From Symbiodinium microadriaticum (lineage: Eukaryota; Sar; Dinophyceae; Suessiales; Symbiodiniaceae): a stretch of 64,000 bases of DNA. Shown here in pieces: positions 10,748 to 20,500 of the stretch. The notes below the pieces were generated by a model. It was not told where the DNA came from. It did no database searches and saw only the letters and a program-made list of their open reading frames with translations. The stretch spans positions 157,753 to 221,752 of the forward strand of contig LSRX01000485.1 in assembly GCA_001939145.1 (NCBI GenBank), read 5' to 3'. The translations under genes were made by a program, and so were the position numbers. Numbering within the stretch: the stretch's first letter is position 1; each line of letters begins with the position of its first letter.

Positions 10748-11980
10748 GCGCATCACAGTTGTCCTTGTCAGGCATCTGCGGGCCATCGCTAGGAGCTTTG
10801 CCCACATGTCCCAGGAGGCAAGCCAAGCCCTGCTCCTTCGGCTGGGTGTTGAGGATCCCCTGCCTTTCCTGCTGCGTGCAGGCCAGAAACTTCTGACCAA
10901 AACACTCCAATCACAAGATCCGATGGTGCATCAACCGCGCATATTGCAATGGCTAGCACACATCACGGAAACCAGGCTGGCGCTAGACTCGCATGTGGAG
11001 CAAGTAATCCCGCCTCGTACTGAATTCTGTCCCACTGAGAAGACAGCTCTGGACGAGGCGGTCCAGGAGTCTCTCCGCATCGCCTCTCTCCCCCAACCCC
11101 TGGTGGGAACCCAGCCTGGCGCATTGGTGTCCGGACGACATGGCCCTCGACGGGCCATTTTCTCCTGTCCCACCTGTTGCCTTTGTTTTCCTGATCTTGC
11201 GGCCCTCAAGAAACACCACGCTAAGCATCATGCCTCAACAGTTACACCACCGCACCCCACTGCTAATGCTGCGGAAATTCGCCAGCACAGTGTCGATGGC
11301 ATGCCAGTATGTAAGCACTGTGGTAAGGATTACGTCACCTGGTTCAACCTTAAGCGACACATACAGCATGGACATTGTACCAAGCGTTGGCAGACTGCAC
11401 TCGCCTCTCAGCAACCCCCTGCTTCTACACTCGCAGAGGCGCCCCTGCGCAGTTGCTACCCGAGGTACCACGGACTGCTGTTGCCCCTCTGGTGGCTGTT
11501 GCTCCCGCTACGGCCCCCGTCTCGGGTGCGCCGATGCCGGCAGCAGCTTGCCCTTCCAGCAGTGCTCTTCTCAGTGAGCTGATTCCCGATTCCCCGGCCC
11601 AATGGCTGCAATTTGCCAGACGTCCCGAGGTGCAGACCACACTGCGACAGTTTTGTGCGACGTGTGGCCAATGGCTGGTATCAGTGAAGAGCATCAAGCT
11701 GCACTATAAACATGTTCATACTGATATCTACCATCGTTTCTGTCAAGCTGCTGCTGACGACTGTAAAAAAGTGGGTCACCTCATCTCGCCGTGTGTCTAC
11801 TGTGGAGCACATATCACCCGCACGGATCAGCATTCTGGTACGTGTCCAGTACTTTGGCAGGCACGTGTTTGTTGCTTGGTGCAGGCAGACCTTGCATCCA
11901 AATCCATCCAGCCATGGAGCACGTGCCCGAGCAGATGGACCTGGACAAGGAAGAGTGGGAGTGCTTTGGGAATCTCCTAG
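10748..11980 (+). pseudogene. C2H2-type zinc-finger region of the composite element
   Basis: Four finger-like motifs in two frames: CPTCCLCFPDLAALKKHHAKHH (about 11165-11235) and CKHCGKDYVTWFNLKRHIQHGH (about 11309-11377) in the first frame; CATCGQWLVSVKSIKLHYKHVH (about 11654-11719) and a weaker CVYCGAHITRTDQHSGTC (about 11793-11847) after a frame change near 11440-11510. Spacing is CxxC-x12-HxxxH or close to it. C2H2 fingers are a known feature of ORF1 proteins in some non-LTR elements, where they bind nucleic acid. Upstream (10748-11150) is helical, Leu/Ala-rich sequence without a recognised domain. The frame change means the segment is broken or spliced. Confidence 0.7.
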
Positions 11981-12823
11981 GGAAGCGACCCCTTGCGCTA
12001 GGCATGGAGTCCCCGAACAAGTACCCCCACCCGAGCGGGAAAGGAGTCCCACAGCAGGGAGGCAGCCGACAGCGACCCCTCCCACCACAGCGTGGTTCCC
12101 GCCAAACAGCCCCCTCTCAGGGGAGCCGAACCAAAGAGGAACACCGAGAAAAATCAGGGACTTCTTCAGACCAGCTGCTGTACAAGGTGGCCAAGGCGCT
12201 CATAGTCCAATCGGACTACATGTCCCGCCTCCAGAGCGATCACACGGTCATCTTCACCTTTCGGAATGGCGACGGCCCTCAGCTGATGGCGCAGCTACTC
12301 CACGAAGTGACGGCCAACTGGCGGGACCAGCAAGGTCACCAAGTCCCTCAAGCAGACCCTACTCCAGTACGTGACGTCGGAAATCATCACCAGGGTTACT
12401 ACATTCGCCGACGACAAGAATGCTCAGGCCAAAGCGCAGGAAATGGGTTGGGTGACCAGCGACCTGGAGTACAATTACCTCGACTGGAACGCCGAGGAGC
12501 AACGACTCGTCCCTCGACAAGAGGGGACGCTGACGCAGGTCCAGGTTCTGGCAGACGCCAGGAGGCTCAAAACCCTTTTGAAAGAGCAAGAACTCATCAT
12601 CAAGTACTCAGCGTCCCGCAATGCCCAACCGAACTCAGCCTCGGAAACAGCGACGTTCATCTTGGAGCTCTCGCTACAGATTCCGGCAGCGGCCGAGGCC
12701 ATGGCCATCTTCAGGAAGTGGTTCGCATCATCAGCCCTTCTGCTTCTATCACTTCGTCTCAAGCCGGCCCGCCCAGAGCGGTCGCCGTTGATCAAGGAGA
12801 TTCAGGAGGCGGTGGGCTGGTAG
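11900..12823 (+). pseudogene. LINE ORF1-like region
   Basis: After the fingers the frame moves to one starting near MEHVPEQMDLDKEEWECFGN, then a Gly/Pro/Arg-rich stretch, then a helical segment (DQLLYKVAKALIVQSDYMSR). At about 12350 it shifts again to a frame reading ITRVTTFADDKNAQAKAQEM, GWVTSDLEYNYLDWNAEEQR and a Leu/Ala-rich tail, ending at 12823. This layout (basic linker, helical block, then a GWV...W motif block) resembles what I recall of dinoflagellate LINE ORF1-type proteins; that is recollection, not a search result. It is followed directly by the USP domain after another frame change near 12725. Confidence 0.55.
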
Positions 12824-12829
12824 TCGGTC

Positions 12830-13818
12830 AGGGCCTTACTTCTTCAGGTGTGCCTGTCATACCCCGATCCCTTGCGACTATTGTTTTGCATAACCCTGGA
12901 AACCATTGTTACCTTAACTCTACGGTTTATCTTCTTGCATACGCTTGCTGTTTACATGCACCACACGGCCCCCCCAGGGGTGCCACCAAACTGGAATGTG
13001 CCATTCACTCGATCCTGGCTCATCCAGGTGAGGATACTCCACACGGACAGCAGCTGATCGCGGATCTGCCCGCATGGAGGTCGTTGCTTGCAGATTGGCA
13101 AAACTTGCATCAACAACAAGATTCCATGGAACTCATGCACCACCTGCTCGAACGAATTCCCCTGCCCTTCGCACATTGTCAATGGGAGGCCCGACCTGTC
13201 CAGGGCACAGCAGCTGCTCGTCGGCCTCTCCTTCGTGGTACTGCCTATGTGTCAGTGCCCCTTCCGCGGAGTGCGCATGCAACCCTTCAGGACTGTGTAG
13301 TGCGGTGGCATGAGCAAAGGATCCCACATGGTCTACTAGGTGCCCCTCTTGTTCTCTTTGTTCACCTTGCCCGCTATGCCAACATAGCCCGAGGTAAAAA
13401 CCCGATTCGACTGCCATGCAAGGCGATGCAAAAGGTCAGCTTCCCCGTATTTCGGGGTAATGACCATGATGTTGCATGGACATCTTACACCCTCGTGGCA
13501 GGTGTCATGCATCTGGGGCCTCAGCCTCAATCTGGACATTATCGATCTTTCTTGGCGCACCCTGGAAGCTGCCTTGACAGCTGCCCTCAGGCATCTACTT
13601 CATGCTCATCTGAGCCGCAGTTGATGCCTGCGGGTGACCGGGGCTCATCGGCCCCCTCAGGGAGGCCGTCGGCCCCACTGGGGAGCCGAAACTACACCTG
13701 GTGGTGTACAGACGATGGGAAAGCTGCAGAAGTATGTCATCCTACATACTATCGAACTCTCAGTGAAAACTGCTATGTTCTTTGCTTCTATCTTACGGAG
13801 CATCTCAACACCTGTTGA
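12830..13818 (+). CDS. Ubiquitin-specific protease (USP/UCH) domain
   Basis: C-terminal part of an open frame that ends at 13818. The Cys box reads NPGNHCYLNSTVYLL, with the nucleophile Cys codon at 12907-12909. The His box includes SGHYRSFLAHP, His codon at 13537-13539. Downstream are WWCTDDGKAAEV and ENCYVLCFYL, the usual last USP strands, so the core triad region is present in one frame. At roughly 300 residues it is a minimal USP. The zinc-binding Cys pairs of many USPs are not obvious. Two hairpins (13649 and 13670) sit between the His box and the WWCTDD strand, and another (12966) in a loop after the Cys box, so the fold seems to tolerate them. Linkage to the ORF1-like region suggests an element-borne deubiquitinase. 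Activity is untested. Confidence 0.85.
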
Positions 13819-13930
13819 CTTGAGTTCCAGGGTTCGCCGAACCATGAGTGAAACTTCACTCCAGTTAGTGCTCTTGTACAGGGCTATTCAGCCTTCCTTT
13901 GGTGATGTGTTCTTCACAGCTCTAGCTTAG

Positions 13931-14340
13931 CCGCGTCGTTTCACACACGGCGTGTCACCAGTGCCGCGCATGGGACCAGGGGACGGTTCCGCGAATGCAA
14001 AGTCAAAAGTCTCTCTTTCTTTCCCAGGGTTTAAGGGGCGAGTAAAGCCCCCCGGCCAATAGGCCCCCCACCTGTTATGGGGCTTTCGGGGAGTTTGGCT
14101 AAGGACATGTTTGAACATCGATTTCGGATATTTTTGATTTGTTAACTTCCCTTTACACGACAAGTACAGACTAATTTCCCCGGAGCTCAAACACTGCAGT
14201 GCATTTGGACACCTGAATTATTAGCCTTCCTCTGTGTGGTTCAGCATCTAGTTATACAACAACAAGATCACACAGGTAGAGGATGGCTTCTCGGGTGTGC
14301 TTTGCCGGCTTTCAAACGACAACAGTAAAACATGTCTACT
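13931..14340. other. Possible 3' end of the plus-strand element; 8-bp hairpin
   Basis: No gene seen. An AAAGCCCC arm (14044-14051) pairs with GGGGCTTT (14079-14086) around a C-rich loop. It lies between the last plus-strand coding sequence and the start of the GGGGGA-rich minus-strand block, so it could be an element end or the junction. Confidence 0.4.
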
Positions 14341-14808
14341 TAGTAAAGGTAGAGGTCTCCCCCGGCAACAGTGCACACCAAGGTCTGCCTTCGTTGAGGC
14401 AGTCAAAGGGCTTTAAGCGTTTGTTCTCCCCCGGAGGGGTACTGTACCAAGAGGCCGACCTTCGCGAAAAACACAACCCTAGCATGGCAACATGAGAATA
14501 TGAAATCATCACTGGAGGCCTCTTGCGCTTCAAGCATGGTTGGCATGACAAGGTCCTCAAGACAGCAAAAGGCATCACCTGCTAACAACATATAACAACA
14601 AAACCTAGTCCTGAGCTCCCGGCCATGCTGCGACTGACTAACAGGGGTAGACACCAATTTGTCGAAACAAAACAAACTAGTTAAAACAATAGGCTGGAGA
14701 AAGTTGGTGTCCCCCGATGCAAAAACAGTGATCACCGTCGTTCTGTCAGTAGTGCTCGCAGTTCCGCTCACAGCTCGGTGGTTCCCCCGCCGACATGGTA
14801 CTTCTCAC

Positions 14809-16359
14809 TCACGTCCCCCCATGAAGGTGCTCGGCCAGCAAGCGTCGTCGTCTATGGCTTTTGTCGGACATGTCCCCCTCCTCGTTGTCAGAGGGGCTAC
14901 GAGGTCGTCTTCGCGGTACCCCGCGTGGCGAAGTCGAGGCTCTTGCTGTATCCCCCAAGCCGTGGTGTCTGTCCTGGTACCACCAGGGCTCGGGCTGCCA
15001 TTGTGTTTCCCCACCAGCAACTTCTTCAGGGGTAACAGCCGCTATCCCCCTCACGAGGTTCATCGCAGCTTCTCGTATGGTTGGCAGCATGTGCGGCGGC
15101 CACGTTCTGACTTGTCTCAGAAGACTGCGCAGTGTCTCGACTGCACGGTACCATTCTGGGGCAGCTTCCGTGTGCATCAGGGTGCTGTCCCCCGCTCCAC
15201 AGTCCAGGGAAATCACATTCGCCGGGTGTGTAAGCGAGTTACCCATCAGCAGTGTTTCCAGCGCCTCTGTAACGGCAATGAGTTTCGCCCATTGCGACGT
15301 CCCCCCAGGGTTCCCCGACAGGATCTCGTTCAGCACCTCTCGCAGCGGAGTCAAGATCGGGGGCAGTTGCACATGCACTGCGATATTGGCTTGTTCCAGC
15401 GTCCCGAACCAGTCGATGAGGGCAGCAACTTGTGGCGCAACCATGGCGTACGACACACGGACCTCACCTCCTTGGGCGAGAAGACTTCTAGCTAGTTCCC
15501 CTAACTGTTGTGCTGCTTGCAGTGCTGCTGCCGTCACCTCACTGTTGCTGTCCCCCGCTGTAGGAGCGATGTTTCGGTCCGCCGTTCCAGGTCTCATGCT
15601 CTGGCTGTCTTCTAGTTGTGCAGCTGTGGGTGTGTCGACGAGTAGATCGACGAGTGCTGTTTCTGCTGCTGCGACAATCTCTCGGGTTTGGCTATCATCG
15701 AAAGTTTGGGCGATCCTGCGGATCGCAATGAGCCCTTGCTCGACTCGTTCCCACGATCTGCTTTTGTGGCTGCTGCTGCTGGGTCGGTGCGACTCTTGGG
15801 CTTCTGTTGTGGGATTGTGTGCAGTGCTGCTCTGTGCGTTTGTCCCCATTGTGTCCTCTGGGGGTGTCGGGTTAGGTGTTGTTGGTGTGAGTGGTTGTGT
15901 TGCCGCCGTCGTTGCTTCTGCCTGGGTTTGCTTTTGTCCCCCATATGTCTGTTGCCAGGAGGTCTGCATGAAGCTTTGCACGTCAGTGTCCACCTTGCTG
16001 GTGGTGCTAGTGGTGGTAGTAGCTGCATAGGTCTCGTTGTTGTTGGTCGCAGCCATGGTGGTAGTGGCTGTGGTGGTGGTGGTTGTGGTCCTTGTATGGT
16101 TACTCGGTGTGCGTTGAGAATATCTGTGCTGTCCTAGTTGTCTGCCGTCATGGATTGCTCCTGCAAGGTGGGGTGTAGCGTCAGATGCAGAGGCTGAGGA
16201 TGAGGCCGTGGCACTGTTGGCTGCTGGGGCGCTGTGGTCTGCTTGGGCTGCCGCCTGTCGCTCTCGTTGCGAAAGGATGTTGTAGTGCTCCCGCTGGGGT
16301 TGTGGCTGCTGTGGCTGCTGTGTCTGCTGCGGTGGCTGTGGTCGTTGGCTCGATGGCTT

Positions 16360-16392
<33 letters not shown>

Positions 16393-16458
16393 GGGACAGA
16401 GGAGCCGGGAAGCGTCCTGTCCCGACTCCCCGCGCGCGAGCGCGCACCCGCGGGTCAA
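14809..16458 (-). CDS. Hypothetical protein, low-complexity N-terminus
   Basis: A 549-residue open frame on the minus strand. The first ~130 residues derive from CT-type repeats and Gln/Pro/Ser runs; a better start may be the ATG at 16056 (MAATNNNETY), followed by Thr/Asn-rich sequence. From about residue 250 the protein is helical and Ala/Leu-rich (LIAIRRIAQTFDDSQTREIV, SLLAQGGEVRVSYAMVAPQV, LREVLNEILSGNPGG) and ends with an Arg-rich tail (KSHRRRRLLAEH), which could bind nucleic acid. No known domain recognised. Many GGGGGA motifs lie inside it in different codon phases. Same strand and same base signature as the RT block at 0-4.4 kb, so it may be an ORF1-like protein of the same element. 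Medium confidence that it is or was coding. Confidence 0.5.
16367..16391. repeat. (CT)n microsatellite
   Basis: About 12 CT units inside the open end of the minus-strand frame, giving Arg-Glu repeats there. Confidence 0.9.
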
Positions 16459-16459
16459 G

Positions 16460-17178
16460 GCAGGTGTCTGACTCCCACAGGGGTTTTGCTCCCTGAAGGC
16501 TCGGCTGGACAGGAAAGAAGAGACTGGTCAAACTCGGAACGAACAAGGCCTGGTTTGTAGTTGTTGGGGGACGTTCAGTAGAAGCAAGTGCAAACGAAAA
16601 TTACTGCATCCCCCTATGTGAGGGCAACTTCTGAGTCCCCGACCAGTCGGGGGAGAAGGAGGAAAAGCGTGCATTCCCCCTCGTATTGTGAAGGAGTTGA
16701 CTTTGTATGAGCACGGTCGGATTGGAGGTGAATTTGGCCTCCTTGTCTCCTCCCGAATTCAAAGAAAAGTCAGAACAGACTGGAAAGTTTGGGGAGCTTG
16801 AAAAGAGCCTGGGATTGAGGGCTATGTGGCCCAAGCGGAGCGGGTTTACCTGAGTAAGGTCAAAGGTGCGACCTGTTTAAAGAGTTCGCTCCCCTCCCCC
16901 GTCTGAACACACTGGTTGTCATGAACAATCGTGCATACAAGGCTGGTACAAGTTACACTGGAAGTTCAAAAGAGGACTGAAAGGTCACGAATCCCCTCCT
17001 GCACACAAGGGTCAGCTTAAACCCAGGAACAGACCCCCAAGAACACACCCCCAAAACAACAAAACACAGAACTAAGTATCCCCCTTTGTGCTGCAAGCGG
17101 AAGATTCAGCGTACTTCTGTACATTGGCGCAAAGGCACTCTGGGGCTAAGCCCTCCCCCGACTCACTATTTCACTTCT
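16460..17178. other. Gene-free stretch with GGGGGA motifs
   Basis: No convincing coding frame. Several TCCCCC motifs occur (near 16610, 16675, 16895, 17080 and 17155), so the signature is not limited to coding sequence. Confidence 0.5.
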
Positions 17179-17694
17179 TCACCTGGTGGTCTGCTTTTCA
17201 CTTGCTTCAAGTCCTCTTTGTGCTCGTCCTCTCGCCATGTGTGCTTGTACTTGTTGTACTGCACTCAAGAGCTGCACATCCCCCCTTTGTTGGCTCGGTC
17301 TTCTTGGCGGTGACTTTGGCTCATTGGGCCGTTGCGCGAGGATGCCATGGCTCCCCCTTTGGTCTGAGGGCCGGCCTTCCTTCCCCCATGGCCATGTGGA
17401 GGTGCTGTTGTCCTCCACTGGTGGAACCATTGCTGCGGGCAGCTCCACATCTTCCGCCATGGTGTCCGGAAGGTCATCCCCCCAATCGGGTGGGCTGTCC
17501 TCCTCTCGCTCATTTGTCACACGCTGACTCAGCCTCCCCTGCTTCTGAGGTGGCGGCACAGGGTCTGGCACCGCATTCTCCTCTATCGTCTCTTGTTTGC
17601 TGGTCCCCCGCCTTGAGGATCGTCCTGACTTTTCTTTTCTCGCACGCTGCTTCTGCACCCCCCCCGCTGGGGTCTTCACCTGCCTTTCTCTCAT
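17179..17694 (-). CDS. Hypothetical charged protein (minus-strand element)
   Basis: The open frame extends upstream through a CT/GAGACA microsatellite to 18162, but that part translates to Arg-Glu and Ser-Leu runs and is unlikely to be real. I take the first Met after the repeat (17694, MRERQVKTPAGGVQKQ). The ~170-residue product is rich in Arg, Lys, Glu, Pro and Gln, with an acidic DWGDDLPDTMAEDVELP patch and a helical C-terminus (LLSAVQQVQAHMARGRAQRG). It looks disordered and has no recognised domain. It lies 5' of the 16458-14809 frame on the same strand. Confidence 0.4.
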   Translation of the reverse strand: MRERQVKTPAGGVQKQRARKEKSGRSSRRGTSKQETIEENAVPDPVPPPQKQGRLSQRVTNEREEDSPPDWGDDLPDTMAEDVELPAAMVPPVEDNSTSTWPWGKEGRPSDQRGSHGILAQRPNEPKSPPRRPSQQRGDVQLLSAVQQVQAHMARGRAQRGLEASEKQTTR

Positions 17695-17738
17695 GTCCCC
17701 CCGGGTCTCGGCTTTGATTCGTCGCCGAATCCGGCGTG

Positions 17739-17740
<2 letters not shown>

Positions 17741-17801
<61 letters not shown>

Positions 17802-18060
17802 CTTGCTTGCCGCACGCACACGCACGTGCGCACAGATAGACAGACAGACAGACATACAGAGAGACAGAGAGACAGACAGAGAGACAGAGAGAGACAGAGA
17901 GAGACACAGAGAGAGACACAAAGAAAAACACAGAGAGAGACACAGAGAGAGCCAGAGACAGAGAGAGACAGAGACAGACGGAGACAGAGAGAGACAGAGA
18001 CAGAGAGAGACAGAGACAGAGAGAGACAGAGAGACACAGAGAGACAGAGAGAGACAGAGA
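17741..18060. repeat. Compound (CT)n and (GACA/GAGA)n microsatellite
   Basis: About 29 CT units (17741-17798), a short spacer with ACACG repeats, then about 230 bases of GACA/GAGACA repeats (17828-18060). All long open frames across it are translation artefacts of the repeat. Confidence 0.95.
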
Positions 18061-18964
18061 ATGCTCTGCTGCATGGGAAGAGGCACAAACATTGGAGCGT
18101 ACGGCGCCGCAGGCGGCGCAAAAGACGAAGAGCAAGGGCCCACGTTGGGCAGCGGAATGCAAGCGCCGCTACGGGTGTCGAACAACATCCTAATAACAGG
18201 AGCGGTTCGAAAGAGTTTGCACTTTCAGCATGAAAGGCTACGAATGAACAAATGCAAGTCAGGAAAGCATGCTCACAGTCAAGAACCTTGCAGCCTCAGA
18301 GCTACACGCCTTCCAACCTTCGAAAAGAAACCCAACAAGTTACACTTCTAGGGAAGCCTCCTGCACACATGCGGAAACTGCACAGACATGAAAGCACATG
18401 AAGGCAAACGCATCCCTCGCTGCCTGAATCCTGCCTGAGTCGAGATACCTGAACCCTTTCTCAAGAGAGCCCTGCATATGCAGTTGCTCTAACAACAAGC
18501 GTCAACCCTGGCATCTGCTCCAGAGTGAACAAAGTGATGGCATCGGACAGCTTCGGAACATGAAACCTGACCTATGATGATGATCGACCTTATGTCTTTG
18601 AAAGTCTGCTCGTCAACGTCCCACATCCGCTATCGCTGGCTCCGGCGTTGCCGGCTGTGATCTGGCCCCATGTCGGTAGATGCCAGAACAGACACACTTA
18701 GGGTTGGCAGGAACTGATGAGGCGAACCTCGAGCATCCTAGTGCAATGACAGATTACAGCAACCGTGCAGAATCATTGAGGCCAATGACAGAAACAACAG
18801 CGTTTTGGGCTACATTTTGGGCTGGCCATTTCGCAGGTACACACAGCTGATCAGGCTGTGCTTCCACTGACTTGCCATAGCTTCGTTGGACAGGATAGGC
18901 AAGTCAGCTCCTGTCCCCCTGCAGACTGCTGAAATGAAATACTTGATTCACCATGTTCAGGTGT

Positions 18965-19290
18965 GCACACACACACACACTCTCTCTCTCTTCTTCCACA
19001 CGGACAAAGGAAGGGGCGCTCCCCTCCCCCGCACGCAAGCGGGCACTGCCAGTCTCTGTCGCTTTGTGCAAACCAGCTGGATGCGGCAGGCGGACGGTAA
19101 CTTTCAGAACCCCGATACCCTGAACCTAAAGAACTTCCATCCCCCTGCCACGGCCTCATCTTAAGGCCAAAACGAGCTCTGTGCCCCCTCTCGCTGTGTG
19201 TTGGACACACACACACACACACACACTCTCTCTCTCTCTTTCTCTCTCTCTGTCTCTTGCTTGCTCTCTCTCTCTCTCTCTCTTTTTTCT
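18965..19290. repeat. (CA)n-(CT)n compound microsatellites
   Basis: CA-to-CT compound tracts at about 18965-18991 and 19205-19285. These are the last repeats of the microsatellite-rich minus-strand block. Confidence 0.9.
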
Positions 19291-19299
19291 CTCGCTTGA

Positions 19300-20100
19300 C
19301 AAGAATTGATGCGATGAACCACTTGATGTGAAAACAGATTGCAGCAACCATGCAGGTATGCCAATGCACTCTAGGGTTGGCCCACCCGCACACACGCGAA
19401 CAACCAGCCAAGTTGCAGCTCTGGAGCGACGGGCCTCTCACAGCATGTGCAAGAAACAACTTCGGCATCTGCAGCAGCTTCTGTCAGACTGCCTGACTCG
19501 TGCCTGAGCCCCTGGCGCATCGAGGGGCGGTGCTGGAAGTGGCCCTTGCCTTTTAGCATTGCCAAGGAAACTGGAGGCCGGCCAGAGGAAAACGAAGGAA
19601 GTCAAGGGATCAACGCTTCAGAGTCAATGTGTGAACAGTGCACGCATTTCTGGGGCGGTGGCACGCTCGCAAGACCTGCCTGGGGTATCGGCGCATGCGG
19701 TAGTTCCTACCACACGTCCCGGCCGTCGAAGCAATGCTTCCGGGTCACACATAGCGGCGGGTAGTGTGCAGGATAGAACCTCAGCCAGGGCAGAGCTGTG
19801 AGCGATCCGTCGCTTCCATTGTGATCCTGACCCCGAGCTGTCTGTGGCTGCAACCACGACCAGGAACGGCACCCCCGGACGTAATAGTGCAGCACCTCAC
19901 TTGTCGTACACAGCCTCTGCAGGACATGAGGGAACGCACGGTGTCAAGGACACAACGAAAAGAATCACAACAGAACATGTAGAACCCACATAAAACTATA
20001 AGTCAAAAGCTTTTTGCAAGATTCGTTGCTGCAGCAGAAAAGGAGCTGTCGTCAATGTGCAAGTCGATTTTTCAACGTCCGGCTTGCCGTCAAAGTGGTT
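19300..20100. other. No gene recognised
   Basis: Only short open frames on both strands without domain content; I see no clear repeat. Confidence 0.5.
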
Positions 20101-20109
20101 GGTTTTACA

Positions 20110-20500
20110 CTAGGAGGAATGGTTGAATAACTTGCAAAGGACACTTATGCCGCAACTGCACGCGGGAATCGTGTTTTTAAATGTTGTGGCAGCCAGAAAC
20201 ACTGAAATCACAACTCCCGCGCTTCGGGACAGTCCACAATGGATTGACAATGGATGCATAAAGTTCAATGCCAGGAACACCAAAATTATGATTTTCGCAC
20301 ACTCTGTAAGGCAGGTTCGACGCGCTTCCTTGCGATTTCCTGGAAGCCCAACAAAGTTCAACACCACAGGTATGTTTTTTGGGCTTATTGCGGCCAAAAC
20401 ACTGAAAAATCACGATTGCCGTGTGCTCGTGACCGTAATGCACAAGGCGGAATGGTTGCATAAGTTGCCAGCAACCCTAAAACACAATTCCTGCCCATTG
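20110..20500. repeat. Degenerate ~80-120 bp repeats
   Basis: A motif like GCCARRAACACYRAAAWYA followed by a TGC/CGC-rich stretch recurs near 20189, 20271 and 20391, and GAATGGTTGMATAASTTGC occurs at about 20116 and 20451. This suggests a decayed tandem repeat or small interspersed element. Confidence 0.5.

Larger units (their letters stand above)
6232..13688 (+). repeat. Dispersed micro-hairpin family CGGCCCC-N-GGGGAGCCG
   Basis: Near-identical 19-22 base inverted repeats, all in the same orientation because of an unpaired A in the right arm (GGGG-A-GCCG). Copies: 6232-6250, 7232-7252, 8812-8831, 9172-9191, 9461-9479, 9898-9918, 12108-12128, 13649-13668 and 13670-13688. Degenerate copies: 11511-11533 and 12966-12983. 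Loops differ (TC, ACA, ATA, TCT, AA, TTCT, TCTCA, ACT) while arms are conserved, which points to constraint on pairing or to recent spread. In coding frame most read as (T/S)-A-P-x-G-E-P. I saw no good copies outside this block. Confidence 0.8.
5617..13930 (+). mobile_element. Composite retroelement-like unit: Tpt1-ZnF-ORF1-USP
   Basis: A run of plus-strand coding segments in changing frames carries, in order, an acidic/Arg-rich N-terminal segment (5617-6058), a Tpt1/KptA-like domain (6745-7230), Pro/Ala-rich linkers (to 9653), an assembly gap (9996-10747), zinc fingers (11160-11850), a LINE-ORF1-like region (11900-12820) and a USP domain (12830-13818). Reading frame changes at least seven times, so this is a decayed copy, an intron-containing gene, or a unit relying on frameshifting. 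The ORF1-like region and zinc fingers resemble ORF1 proteins of dinoflagellate non-LTR elements as I remember them, which is why I call it retroelement-like. No reverse transcriptase or endonuclease follows on this strand before 14 kb. Small CGGCCCC/GGGGAGCCG hairpins recur through the unit. Boundaries are approximate and no target-site duplication was identified. Confidence 0.6.

Noticed and set aside
9779..10910. Frames running through the N gap on both strands
   Set aside because: Continuity across 752 unknown bases cannot be judged; only the real sequence on each side was used.
14659..16030. Plus-strand frames of 278 and 389 residues
   Set aside because: They mirror the better minus-strand frame 16458-14809 and have high Cys/Ser shadow composition.
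17741..18162. Long open frames rich in Arg-Glu, Ser-Leu or Asp-Arg through the CT/GAGACA tract
   Set aside because: They are direct translations of simple repeats in several frames at once.
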